A DNA stretch of 64,000 nt, from NCBI RefSeq assembly GCF_026240905.1, contig NZ_JAPEVI010000003.1, forward strand, positions 2,170,001-2,234,000. Reading direction: 5' to 3'. The stretch comes from Roseibium salinum (GTDB lineage Bacteria; Pseudomonadota; Alphaproteobacteria; Rhizobiales; Stappiaceae). Each line of letters opens with the position of its first letter. Position 1 is the stretch's first letter. The notes beneath the pieces are model-generated. The model searched no databases. It was not told where the DNA came from and worked only from the letters and a program-made list of their open reading frames with translations. Below are positions 45,522 to 54,234 of this stretch, in pieces. The translations under genes were made by a program, and so were the position numbers.

Positions 45522-47588
45522 ATGATTGATTTGACGTCTCTTGCCCCGGCCCTGTCGGCCGCGCTGGCGAAACGGGGCTTTGAAAGCCTCACTCCCGTAC
45601 AGGAAAGCGTCCTGAACGTATCGCCTCCGGAGGCGGACATGCTCGTCTCCGCCCAGACCGGCTCCGGCAAGACCGTCGCCTTCGGCCTGGCACTCGCGCC
45701 GACCCTTCTGCGCGGTGAGAACCACCTGGGCAAAGCGGGCGCTCCCGTGGCGCTTACCATTGCCCCGACCCGCGAGCTTGCGCTGCAGGTGAAAGAAGAG
45801 CTCGCCTGGCTCTACAACGAAGCCGGCGCGCAGACCGCCTCCTGTGTCGGCGGCATGGATCCGCGGACCGAGCGGCGCACGCTGGAGCGCGGCGTCCATA
45901 TCGTGGTCGGAACGCCCGGCCGCCTGCGCGATCATATCGAACGCGGCGCCCTGGATCTGTCCGAGCTGCGCGCCGTCGTTCTCGACGAAGCCGACGAAAT
46001 GCTCGACATGGGCTTCCGCGAGGATCTGGAATTCATCCTGGATGCCGCGCCGCGGGAAAAGCGGACACTGATGTTTTCCGCAACGGTTCCAAAGTCGATT
46101 GCCGAACTTGCCAAGCGGTTCCAGAAGGACGCCGTCCGGGTGTCCACCGTCAACGCCCGCGAACAGCATGGCGACATCGCGTATGTCGCGCATCCGGTCG
46201 CACCGAATGAGCGCGAAAACGCGATCATCAACGTGCTGCGCCTGCATGACGCCGAACGGTCGATCGTCTTCTGTTCCACACGGGAAGCCGTCAGCCGCCT
46301 GACCTCGCGTCTGGCCAACCGGGGCTTTTCCATCGTCTCCCTGTCCGGCGAGCTCAGCCAGGAACAGCGCTCCAGCGCCCTGGCCGCCATCAAGGACGGA
46401 CGAGCCCGGGTTTGCGTGGCGACCGATGTGGCGGCCCGCGGCATCGACCTGCCCAACCTGGACCTGGTTATCCATGCCGATCTGCCGACCGGCAAGTCGG
46501 CACTGCTGCACCGCTCCGGCCGCACGGGCCGCGCCGGGCGCAAGGGCACCTGCGTGCTCATGGTTCCGTTCCCGCGCCGCCGCCAGGCGGAGCGCGTTCT
46601 CCAGTACGCGGGGATCACCGCCACCTGGAAAGGCGCGCCGACCGCCGACGACATCCGTGCCAAGGACAAGGAACGCCTCCTCGCCGATCCCGCCCTGTCG
46701 GTGGAGCTGGACGAAGAAGAACGGGCAGTGGCCATGGAGCTGCTTGCGCTTCACAGCGCCGAACGGCTCGCAGCCGCTTTCGTCAAGCTGCGCCAGTCCC
46801 GTCTGCCGGCGCCCGAAGAGGTTTCCGAGCTCGGCGACGCGCCGCTCAAGGGCCGGGATTCCGGTTCCGTGGGCGGACGCAGCGCGGAAATCACCGGCAA
46901 GTTCGAAGACGGGGTCTGGTTCTCGCTGTCTCTCGGACATCGCCAGCGGGCCGAGCCGCGCTGGATCCTGCCGCTGATCTGCCGCGCCGGCCATGTGACC
47001 AAAAAGGAAGTCGGGGCGATCAAGATCTTCCAGAACCAGCTCTATTTCGAAATCGCCGGCAGCCATGCCGCGCGGTTTGCCGACGTGGTCAAGCGCGAAG
47101 GCACCGGCGAGGAGAATGTCACCATCACGCTGCTGGACGCGCGGGGCGGCAAGATCCCGAGCCCGCCGCGGGAAGGCAACGATCGCACGTCGCGCGGCGC
47201 CCCTCCCAAGCGTCGTGCCCCCAGGGCGGATGCCCCTGATTACGAGAGCCTCGGCCCGGAAGACCGCCTGAAATCCAGCCGTCCGAAACACGCCGGCAAA
47301 CGGGATGGTGATGGGCCCCACGGCAAGAAACGGCGCCGGTCCGGCGATGACGAGGCCGTACCGCATCATCCGGCCTATGAACCGCTGGACATGAAGGCCC
47401 TTGCCCGCGACCTCGACGGCGATGAGCACAAAGCGCCGAGAAAACCGCGCGGCGCTGGAGATCCGGACACCAGCCGCCGGAAACCCAGAACCCGCGATGC
47501 GGTAAAATCCGGGCCGCCGAAGAAAAAGACGATCAAGAAAAACAAGCCGTCACGCGCCGAACGCAAGGCGGAAAAGGCGAAGAAATAA
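45522..47588 (+). CDS. DEAD-box RNA helicase with DbpA/CsdA-type C-terminal domain
   Basis: 688 aa. Q motif (FESLTPVQESVL), Walker A AQTGSGKT, DEAD in VLDEADEMLDMGF, SAT, and helicase C with SGRTGRAGRKG. Residues about 455-540 (GRSAEITGKFEDGVWFSLSL, GHVTKKEVGAIKIFQNQLYF) look like the DbpA RNA-binding fold, and the last 130 residues are Lys/Arg-rich and disordered (KKKTIKKNKPSRAERKAEKA). Likely acts on rRNA or structured mRNA. It lies inside the DNA ligase cluster, divergent from the ligase, and is followed by a strong terminator. Confidence 0.93.
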   Translation: MIDLTSLAPALSAALAKRGFESLTPVQESVLNVSPPEADMLVSAQTGSGKTVAFGLALAPTLLRGENHLGKAGAPVALTIAPTRELALQVKEELAWLYNEAGAQTASCVGGMDPRTERRTLERGVHIVVGTPGRLRDHIERGALDLSELRAVVLDEADEMLDMGFREDLEFILDAAPREKRTLMFSATVPKSIAELAKRFQKDAVRVSTVNAREQHGDIAYVAHPVAPNERENAIINVLRLHDAERSIVFCSTREAVSRLTSRLANRGFSIVSLSGELSQEQRSSALAAIKDGRARVCVATDVAARGIDLPNLDLVIHADLPTGKSALLHRSGRTGRAGRKGTCVLMVPFPRRRQAERVLQYAGITATWKGAPTADDIRAKDKERLLADPALSVELDEEERAVAMELLALHSAERLAAAFVKLRQSRLPAPEEVSELGDAPLKGRDSGSVGGRSAEITGKFEDGVWFSLSLGHRQRAEPRWILPLICRAGHVTKKEVGAIKIFQNQLYFEIAGSHAARFADVVKREGTGEENVTITLLDARGGKIPSPPREGNDRTSRGAPPKRRAPRADAPDYESLGPEDRLKSSRPKHAGKRDGDGPHGKKRRRSGDDEAVPHHPAYEPLDMKALARDLDGDEHKAPRKPRGAGDPDTSRRKPRTRDAVKSGPPKKKTIKKNKPSRAERKAEKAKK

Positions 47589-47593
47589 TCAGT

Positions 47594-47630
47594 CTGCATC
47601 CGGGCCTACACGCCCGGATGCAGTCCTTTT
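47594..47630 (+). terminator. Rho-independent terminator after the DEAD-box helicase gene
   Basis: CTGCATCCGGGC (47594-47605) and GCCCGGATGCAG (47612-47623) form a perfect 12-bp stem with loop CTACAC, followed by TCCTTTT. It begins 6 nt after the stop. Confidence 0.92.
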
Positions 47631-47689
47631 GCCAGGACAGCCGGAAAGCTGCTTTCCGGCCTTCACGCGATCTCATCGCCGCGCGCAGA

Positions 47690-48133
47690 TCAGTCGTTGA
47701 TTATGCAGGCGATCATCCAGTCGCTGTCGTCCAGGATAAGCTGGTAATGGCAGGTGAATTCCAGGACGGCCTCGCCATCGGCCGTTTCCTGCGACCAGTC
47801 GAGGGTCACGAGTGCGGCCGACCCGCTGACATGGCTTGAGGCCACGTGGAAATCGGAGTGGGTGACCCCTTCCTTTTCAAGCGCCTTCAACAGAGCCTCG
47901 ATATTTTCGATCAGCTCTTCCTCATCGTTGAAGACATGGCCCTTCTCATGCTGCCAGATGATCGTGGGCAAGGCGAAGCAATCGCAGATCCGGTCGATAT
48001 CATAATCGTTGAACCCGGCCTGGTAGTTGTCGAACAACTCGGCAATTGCTTCTTCCGCCCCGCCGCTGCCGCCGGAGCCGGCCCCGTTGGCCTGTCCGTT
48101 GCCGGTACCTGCAAATCCACCGTCATCCGCCAT
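47690..48133 (-). CDS. NTF2-like (SnoaL-type) protein
   Basis: 147 aa from ATG 48133 (MADDGGFAGTGNGQANGAGS); the longer frame to 48199 is poor. After a Gly/Ala-rich, probably disordered 28-residue lead, a cone-shaped NTF2 fold: AELFDNYQAGFNDYDIDRIC, FALPTIIWQHEKGHVF, ALVTLDWSQETADGEAVLEF. Such proteins are small binding or enzymatic scaffolds; no function can be given. It lies between the DEAD-box helicase and the repair exonuclease, in the same direction as the exonuclease and 92 nt after it. Confidence 0.75.
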   Translation of the reverse strand: MADDGGFAGTGNGQANGAGSGGSGGAEEAIAELFDNYQAGFNDYDIDRICDCFALPTIIWQHEKGHVFNDEEELIENIEALLKALEKEGVTHSDFHVASSHVSGSAALVTLDWSQETADGEAVLEFTCHYQLILDDSDWMIACIIND

Positions 48134-48225
48134 GACTGTCTCCCACAAGGATCGCGGCTGCCGTTCCAGCCCGCAAATGCCTGAACAAGCCGGCACCACA
48201 TACGGCCGAAGCGGTCCGGTTCGGC

Positions 48226-49248
48226 CTAAATCTCCACGGCCGGCGTGTTGTCTGTGTCTTCGTCTTCATCATAGCCGATCATATTGAGAGGACGCGCGTT
48301 TCGTCCATTCATTTCACACCAATGCACAAGAGCTTCTTCGGCTCCGTGCGTCACCCAGATTTCTTGCGCGCCTGTCTCAAGGATCGTGCGGCAGAGATCG
48401 TCCCAGTCCGCATGATCTGAGACGATCAGGGGGAGTTCGGCGCCGCGCTGGCGCGCGCGGGCGCGGACCCGCATCCAGCCGGAGGCCATGGCGGCGACCG
48501 GATCGCCGAAGCGTCTCGCCCAACGGTCGCTAAGCTGGCCCGGCGGGCAGAGGACGATCTCGCCCGAGAGCTCCTTGCCGCGCTTTGCGACCGGTTCGAT
48601 GGGCCCGAGTGCAATTCCCTGCTCCTGATAATAGGCGGTCAGCTTTTCCAGCGCGCCGTGCAGGTAGATCGTCTTGTGATAGCCGGCGGCGCGCAATTCC
48701 GCGATCACCCGCTGAGCCTTGCCGAGGGCGTAGGCTCCGACCAGATGCGTCTGGCCGGGGAAGAGGTCGAGCGACGACAGCAGCTTTTCGACTTCCTGGC
48801 GGGCCGGCGGATGCCGGAAGACGGGAAGACCGAACGTGGCTTCGGTGACGAAGGTTTCGCAAGGCACCAGCTCGAACGGCGTGCAGGTCGGATCCGCCTG
48901 GCGCTTGTAGTCGCCGGAGACGACCGTGCGCCGTCCGGCGCGGTTCAACAGCACCTGGGCCGAACCCAGCACGTGTCCGGCGGGATGGAGCGAAACCTCC
49001 ACATCCCCGGATCGGACAACCTCGCCATAGCCGGTTTCCTGGGCGGACCCGCAGAAATCGGCGCCGTTGCGGATTGCCATGATGTCGAGCGTCTGGCGCG
49101 TCGCCAGCACCGCGCCATGACCGGCGCGGGCATGGTCCGCGTGACCGTGGGTTATGATGGCCTTTTCGACCGGCCGGACCGGATCGATGTAGGCCCCGGC
49201 AGCGGGGCAGAAGAGGCCGGCCGGCGTGACGGTGAGAAGGTCTGACAT
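48226..49248 (-). CDS. Ligase-associated DNA exonuclease (metallo-beta-lactamase fold)
   Basis: 340 aa. MSDLLTVTPAGLFCPAAGAY start, metal site AIITHGHADHARAG (HxHxDH), GHVLGSAQVLLN, VVSGDYKR, then the beta-CASP-like part with HLVGAYALGKAQRVIAEL and LIVSDHADWDDLC. Belongs to the Exo (TIGR04122) group that occurs with the ATP-dependent ligase, DEXH helicase and PdeM. Likely processes DNA ends in repair. Divergent from the helicase; the shared 208-nt gap holds a LexA box. Confidence 0.92.
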   Translation of the reverse strand: MSDLLTVTPAGLFCPAAGAYIDPVRPVEKAIITHGHADHARAGHGAVLATRQTLDIMAIRNGADFCGSAQETGYGEVVRSGDVEVSLHPAGHVLGSAQVLLNRAGRRTVVSGDYKRQADPTCTPFELVPCETFVTEATFGLPVFRHPPARQEVEKLLSSLDLFPGQTHLVGAYALGKAQRVIAELRAAGYHKTIYLHGALEKLTAYYQEQGIALGPIEPVAKRGKELSGEIVLCPPGQLSDRWARRFGDPVAAMASGWMRVRARARQRGAELPLIVSDHADWDDLCRTILETGAQEIWVTHGAEEALVHWCEMNGRNARPLNMIGYDEDEDTDNTPAVEI

Positions 49249-49389
49249 CAGGTGCTAGATAGCCCTTTTGCTAAAGATTGCCATGACGTGCCCCTGAACT
49301 GCACGCTGCCCGCCAATCGATCTTCCGCAATCCGAGGACGTTCAAGAGGCCGATGCAATGCGTCCAGGATTACACAGGAAGGGTCGCAG

Positions 49390-49404
49390 GAACACAAGCA
49401 GAAC
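49390..49404. promoter_or_regulatory. LexA box upstream of the ligase-associated helicase
   Basis: GAAC-ACAAGCA-GAAC fits the alphaproteobacterial LexA operator GAAC-N7-GAAC exactly. It lies 53 nt before the helicase ATG and 142 nt before the divergent exonuclease start, so both could be induced by DNA damage. No such box was seen upstream of the ligase gene. Confidence 0.7.
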
Positions 49405-49456
49405 ATTTTTGCCGTCTCCCCTCGCCTTTTGCGGGCTCTTGGCCTAAAAAAGCCCG

Positions 49457-51961
49457 ATGGATGCTGCGCTTCTACCCAATCGGTTTCAGAGCTGGTTTGC
49501 TTCCCGGGGCTGGGCTCCGAGACCGCATCAGCTGCAGTTGATCGATCATCTCGCGCAGGGCCATTCGACCCTCTTGATCGCCCCGACCGGGGCCGGCAAG
49601 ACGCTGGCCGGCTTTCTGCCGAGCCTGGTGGAACTGGAAGAACGGAGCAAGCCCAGACCGGGTCAGGCGGGCGGCGGCATTCACACGCTCTACATCTCGC
49701 CGTTGAAGGCGCTTGCCGTCGATATCGCGCGAAATCTGGAAGCGCCGGTCGTCGAAATGGGGCTGCCGGTGCGGCTGGAAACCAGAACCGGCGACACGCC
49801 CTCCCACAAGCGCCAGCGCCAGAAGCTCAATCCGCCGGACATTCTCTTGACGACACCGGAGCAGATCGCGCTGCTTCTGTCCGACCCGGCCTCGTCACGG
49901 CTGTTCGCTTCGCTCAGGACCGTGATCCTCGATGAGTTGCACGCGCTGGTGACCTCCAAACGCGGCGACCTTCTGGCGCTCGGGCTTGCCCGGCTGCGGC
50001 GCCTTGCGCCCGGATTGAGAACCATCGGCCTTTCGGCCACCGTCGCCGAGCCGGACGATTTGCGGGCCTATCTCGTGGGTCAGCCGGACACTGACAAAAG
50101 GGCGCTTGCGCATGTGGTCGAGGTGACGGGAGGCGCCCAACCGGACATTTCCATCCTCGATTCGGAGGAACGCCTGCCCTGGTCGGGCCATTCCTCCCGC
50201 TACGCCATCCGGGACATGTACAACCTGATCAAGGCGCACAATGTCTCGCTGCTGTTCGTGAACACGCGCAGCCAGGCGGAGATGGTGTTCCAGGAGCTCT
50301 GGCGCATCAATGACGATACCCTGCCGATCGCGCTCCATCACGGCTCTCTCGATGTCGGCCAGCGGCGCAGGGTGGAAGCGGCAATGGCGGGTGGAAAGCT
50401 CCAGGCGGTCGTGGCGACTTCCTCGCTCGACATGGGCATCGACTGGGGCGACATCGACCTGGTCATCAACATCGGCGCGCCCAAGGGGGCCAGCCGCCTC
50501 GCCCAGAGGATCGGCCGGGCGAACCACCGGATGGACGAGCCCTCCAAGGCGGTCCTCGTCCCCGCCAACCGGTTCGAAGTCCTGGAATGCCAGGCGGCGC
50601 TCGCAGCCTCCATGCGCGGCGACCAGGACACGCCGCCGCTGCGCAAGGGGGCGCTGGATGTGCTGGCCCAGCATCTCCTGGGCCTTGCCTGCGCCGATCC
50701 GCTGGATGCGGTGGCGACCTTCGACGAGATCCGCTCCTCGGAGACCTACCGGCATCTGGATTGGGAGACCTTCGAAAAGGTTCTCGATTTCGTTGCCACG
50801 GGCGGCTACGCGCTCAAGAGCTATGAGCAATATGCCAAGCTGCGCAAGGACAAGGAGGGGCGCTGGCGCATCGCCCACCCGAGGATCGCGCAGCAATACC
50901 GGCTGAATGTCGGCACCATCGTCGAGGCGCCCATGCTGAAGGTGCGGCTGGTGAAATCCAAAGCCGACGGGCGGCGTGCCCCGGTGGGGCGCGGCGGGCG
51001 GCGGCTGGGGGAGATCGAGGAATATTTCATCGAGCAGCTGACGCCCGGCGACACATTTCTGTTCGGCGGCGAAGTGCTGCGCTTCGAGGCGATCCGCGAA
51101 AACGAGGCGTTTGTGTCGCGGGCCAGGGCCGACAACCCGATGATCCCCGCCTATATGGGCGGCAAGTTCCCGCTCTCCACCTATCTCGCCGAGGGCGTGC
51201 GCACCATGCTGGCAACGCCCGAGACATGGAAGGACCTGCCGGATCAGGTCCGCGACTGGCTGGAGATCCAGAGGGACAAATCGGTCCTGCCCGCCAGGGA
51301 CGGGTTGCTGGTGGAAACCTTTCCGCGGGCCAACAAGCATTACATGGTCTGCTATCCGTTCGAGGGGCGGCTTGCGCACCAGACCCTCGGCATGCTGCTG
51401 ACGCGGCGGCTGGAACGAATGGGGGCGCGGCCGATGGGTTTCGTCGCCAATGACTACGCCCTTGCCATCTGGGGTCTCGGCGACCTGTCGCTGCTGTTCT
51501 CATCCGGGCGCATCGACCTCGATGCGCTTTTCGAACAAGACATCCTGGGCGACGACCTCGATGCCTGGCTCGCCGAATCCAGCCTGATGAAACGCACGTT
51601 TCGCAATTGCGCGGTGATTGCAGGTCTGATAGAGCGCCGCCATCCGGGGAAGGAGAAGTCGGGCCGGCAGATCACCGTTTCGACCGACCTGATCTACGAC
51701 GTGCTACGCGCCCATGAACCCGATCACATCCTTCTCAAGGCCACATGGAACGATGCGGCCGAAGGACTTCTGGATATCTTCCGTTTAGGGGAACTTCTTG
51801 CCCGAATCCGTGGACGAATCACCCATACTGGCCTCCCGCACGTCTCTCCCCTCGCCGTGCCCGTTCTCCTGGAAATCGGAAAGGAGCCGGTCTACGGGGA
51901 AGCCATGGACATATTGCTGGAAGAGGCGGCAGAAGAGTTGATCCTGGAGGCTATGGAATAA
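49457..51961 (+). CDS. Ligase-associated DEXH-box DNA helicase (Lhr-Core type)
   Basis: 834 aa. Walker A APTGAGKTLAGFLP near residue 45, DEXH box VILDELHALVTSKRGD, SATVAEPDDL, helicase motif VATSSLDMGIDWGDIDLVI and QRIGRANHRMDEPS, then the winged-helix and DUF4145-like Lhr C-terminal core. Motifs match the DEXH helicase (TIGR04121) of the four-gene DNA repair set. A 3'-to-5' ATP-driven translocase is known for the Lhr-Core. Its stop overlaps the pdeM start (TAATG). Confidence 0.94.
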   Translation: MDAALLPNRFQSWFASRGWAPRPHQLQLIDHLAQGHSTLLIAPTGAGKTLAGFLPSLVELEERSKPRPGQAGGGIHTLYISPLKALAVDIARNLEAPVVEMGLPVRLETRTGDTPSHKRQRQKLNPPDILLTTPEQIALLLSDPASSRLFASLRTVILDELHALVTSKRGDLLALGLARLRRLAPGLRTIGLSATVAEPDDLRAYLVGQPDTDKRALAHVVEVTGGAQPDISILDSEERLPWSGHSSRYAIRDMYNLIKAHNVSLLFVNTRSQAEMVFQELWRINDDTLPIALHHGSLDVGQRRRVEAAMAGGKLQAVVATSSLDMGIDWGDIDLVINIGAPKGASRLAQRIGRANHRMDEPSKAVLVPANRFEVLECQAALAASMRGDQDTPPLRKGALDVLAQHLLGLACADPLDAVATFDEIRSSETYRHLDWETFEKVLDFVATGGYALKSYEQYAKLRKDKEGRWRIAHPRIAQQYRLNVGTIVEAPMLKVRLVKSKADGRRAPVGRGGRRLGEIEEYFIEQLTPGDTFLFGGEVLRFEAIRENEAFVSRARADNPMIPAYMGGKFPLSTYLAEGVRTMLATPETWKDLPDQVRDWLEIQRDKSVLPARDGLLVETFPRANKHYMVCYPFEGRLAHQTLGMLLTRRLERMGARPMGFVANDYALAIWGLGDLSLLFSSGRIDLDALFEQDILGDDLDAWLAESSLMKRTFRNCAVIAGLIERRHPGKEKSGRQITVSTDLIYDVLRAHEPDHILLKATWNDAAEGLLDIFRLGELLARIRGRITHTGLPHVSPLAVPVLLEIGKEPVYGEAMDILLEEAAEELILEAME

Positions 51962-52698
51962 TGAGTGCTCTCACGTCACATTTGCGCAAGTACACGGCTG
52001 CGCCGGTGTGTCATGACATTCAGATCAATGGCCAGTTGATCGGCCTTCACGACAGCGGCGTGCTGTGGTGGCCCGATGAAGCAACCCTGGTTGTCGCCGA
52101 TCTTCACCTCGAAAAAGCCTCCAGCTATGCCCGGCGCGGCCAGTTTCTGCCTCCCTACGATACGGGCGCAACGCTGGAAAAGCTTGCCGGGGTGATGGAC
52201 GCCTTCGATCCGGCGCGGGTCATCTGCCTTGGCGACAGTTTCCACGACGCCAACGGCTCCGACCGGCTGCCCGTCCCCTATCGCGCCATGCTGACCACGC
52301 TGCAGCTTGGACGGGAATGGATCTGGGTGACCGGAAACCACGATCCCGTGGCACCGGTGCGCCTGTGCGGCGAAACCGTCGACAAAGTCACCATCGGCCC
52401 GCTCACCTTCCGCCACGAGCCGGTTGAAAAAATCGGCACCGCGGCGGCTGCAGGGGAAGTCTGCGGCCATCTCCATCCGGCGGCCCGCGTGCGTCGCTTC
52501 GGCCGCTCCATCCGCCGCCCCTGCTTCGTGACCGACGGCACCCGCCTCGTGCTGCCGGCCTTCGGCGCGCTGACCGGCGGCCTGAATGTGACCGATCAGG
52601 CCTACGGCATGATCTTCCGCCGCCGCCAGTACTCGGTCTTCCTGCTCGGCAACGACCGGCTGTTTCCGTTCACGGCGAGCCGGCTGGTCGGCGATTGA
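51961..52698 (+). CDS. pdeM: Ligase-associated DNA endonuclease PdeM
   Basis: 245 aa, starting at the ATG in the helicase stop (TAATGAG). Calcineurin-like metallophosphoesterase motifs: VVADLHLEKAS (Asp, His), VICLGDSFHDA (GD), WVTGNHDPVAP (GNHD) and VCGHLHPAARV (GHxH). This is the phosphodiesterase/endonuclease member (TIGR04123, MPE) of the ligase-linked repair cluster. Coupled translation with the helicase suggests the two work together on DNA ends. Shares the LexA-box promoter. Confidence 0.94.
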   Translation: MSALTSHLRKYTAAPVCHDIQINGQLIGLHDSGVLWWPDEATLVVADLHLEKASSYARRGQFLPPYDTGATLEKLAGVMDAFDPARVICLGDSFHDANGSDRLPVPYRAMLTTLQLGREWIWVTGNHDPVAPVRLCGETVDKVTIGPLTFRHEPVEKIGTAAAAGEVCGHLHPAARVRRFGRSIRRPCFVTDGTRLVLPAFGALTGGLNVTDQAYGMIFRRRQYSVFLLGNDRLFPFTASRLVGD

Positions 52699-52753
52699 AT
52701 GCCGTCTCCGGCAAGTGCTTGTGCCTTGCGGGCCGATTGGATAAGCCGGAGCC

Positions 52754-53704
52754 ATGCAACCCACCGTTATTCGTCCAACGCTTTCAGACCGTACAAGTGC
52801 CGACACGTCGTCTCGCGCCGCCTTGGCTCGCGCTGTAAGCCGTCTCGCCCAGTCGGAAGGTGTTACGCCGACACCGCTTGCAAATGCCTGGCTTCTGAAA
52901 CTGCGGGAAAGCGTGCCCTATCACCGTGGACGCAATCGCGGGCTGTCCGTTGCCGTCGCAATTTCCGGGCGGAAGATCGTGACCTACAGGAAAAACCGCG
53001 TCGTGAACGACAGCGGCAACATCATCACCATGCATGGCGACACGGACTATGATGCAACCGTAGAGGCGAGCAGGTCCGAACCTTACATTGCCCTGAAACT
53101 GCAACTGCCTCCCGATCTGCTCGCTGAAACCCTGATCCGATTTGTGGAGACGGGAACACAGGCAGGCAAGACGGAAACGGATGCAACGTTTTTCTGCGAG
53201 CCACTGAGCGAGGCCCTTGCAGATCCGCTGCTGCGCCTTGTCGAAAGCTTCGGCGATCCCGCCGACTGCCACGTTCTGGCGCCCTTGTGCCTTCAGGAAA
53301 TCTGCTATCGGATCCTGCGTTCGAACGCTTTCAGCGTCCTGAAATCGGCGATTGCCGAGGAGGATACAAGGCTGGTAAGAGCTATGCGCTTCATCGAGGC
53401 CCATGCTCATCGGAATGATCTCAGCATAGATCAGATTGCCTCGCAAATCGCCATGAGCCCATCGCGATTTGCGCACAGATTTAGTGCCTTGCTGGGCATG
53501 TCCCCAATGCAGTACCGGAAGCAAATCCGCCTCGAGAAGGCTCGGCAATATCTGCTCTCCGCACAGATCAGCGTCGCCTTGGCGGCAGAAGCGGCCGGCT
53601 ATGCCAGCACCTCTCATTTCAATCGCGATTTCAATTCCGCATTCGGTCTGCCGCCACGGCGATATGCCGAGACTGTCAGGAAGCTGGGAACGGTCAGGAG
53701 CTGA
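52754..53704 (+). CDS. AraC family transcriptional regulator
   Basis: 316 aa from ATG 52754 (MQPTVIRPTLSDRTSADTSS). N-terminal cupin-like domain of the AraC_N group (about 60-205; PYHRGRNRGLSVAVAISGRK, LKLQLPPDLLAETL), C-terminal double HTH (about 212-310; SIDQIASQIAMSPSRFAHRF, ALAAEAAGYASTSHFNRDFN and PPRRYAETVRK). It binds DNA and probably an inducer. It is followed 113 nt later by a small monooxygenase gene in the same direction, a possible target. Confidence 0.9.
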   Translation: MQPTVIRPTLSDRTSADTSSRAALARAVSRLAQSEGVTPTPLANAWLLKLRESVPYHRGRNRGLSVAVAISGRKIVTYRKNRVVNDSGNIITMHGDTDYDATVEASRSEPYIALKLQLPPDLLAETLIRFVETGTQAGKTETDATFFCEPLSEALADPLLRLVESFGDPADCHVLAPLCLQEICYRILRSNAFSVLKSAIAEEDTRLVRAMRFIEAHAHRNDLSIDQIASQIAMSPSRFAHRFSALLGMSPMQYRKQIRLEKARQYLLSAQISVALAAEAAGYASTSHFNRDFNSAFGLPPRRYAETVRKLGTVRS

Positions 53705-53817
53705 GGTCCGCTCCTGCAGGATCAGGCATACCTTCGACAGGATCGGATCTATCCCGGTCCAGCTTCGATGCCTATTCCTTCACACCGGTTAAACCTCCAT
53801 TGTGAAAGGAAAAGTTC

Positions 53818-54105
53818 TTGACCGTGAAAGTCGTTGTTCAGTTTCGGGCAAAGAAAGAAAACCGGCAGGCGTTTGAGGCGATCATGTGCTCCGTTTCAAG
53901 AGACCTCCCCGGCGCCGATGGCTGCAAGGCCGTCGATGTCCTCCAGCACGTGGACGATACCTGCCGGTATACGCTGGTCGAAACATGGGAAAGCCAGGGT
54001 CTCCATCAGGCGCATATAGAGGGTCTGATCGCCGACGGCACATGGGCGTCCATCGTGGCACTGCTCGCAGAGCAGCCGGTGAGCGGGTACTGTCACAACC
54101 TATAA
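53818..54105 (+). CDS. Antibiotic biosynthesis monooxygenase (ABM)-domain protein
   Basis: 95 aa from TTG 53818, with AAAGGA about 8 nt upstream (GTG 53824 is the alternative). TVKVVVQFRAKKENRQAFEA, then ADGCKAVDVLQHVDDTCRYT and YTLVETWESQGLHQAHI: the ferredoxin-like dimeric ABM fold. Members oxidise quinols, degrade haem or have no known activity. It lies between the AraC regulator and the transporter operon and has a 130-nt gap to the latter. Confidence 0.82.
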   Translation: MTVKVVVQFRAKKENRQAFEAIMCSVSRDLPGADGCKAVDVLQHVDDTCRYTLVETWESQGLHQAHIEGLIADGTWASIVALLAEQPVSGYCHNL

Positions 54106-54143
54106 AATGTGAATCGAAAACTCATATTTTTTCGCCGCAATAC

Positions 54144-54172
54144 TTGACTGAAATAGTCATGTTAAATATGAC
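54144..54172 (+). promoter_or_regulatory. Promoter with overlapping operator before the ABC-importer operon
   Basis: A -35 TTGACT (54144-54149), 17-nt spacer and -10-like TATGAC (54167-54172). Over the spacer and -10 lies the inverted repeat GTCAT-GTTAAAT-ATGAC (54156-54172), 5-bp perfect arms. The region is AT-rich in otherwise GC-rich DNA. A repressor on the repeat would block polymerase. The regulator is unknown; the layout suits a metal-responsive repressor. Confidence 0.5.
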
Positions 54173-54234
54173 CATCCCCCGAGGCAGCGCAGAGCGTTGC
54201 CTTGCAATACGAGTTTCCACAAAGGGGGATGGCC

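Noticed and set aside
45378..47429. Long minus-strand frame opposite the DEAD-box helicase
   Set aside because: Antisense shadow of a well-recognised gene; no family motif.
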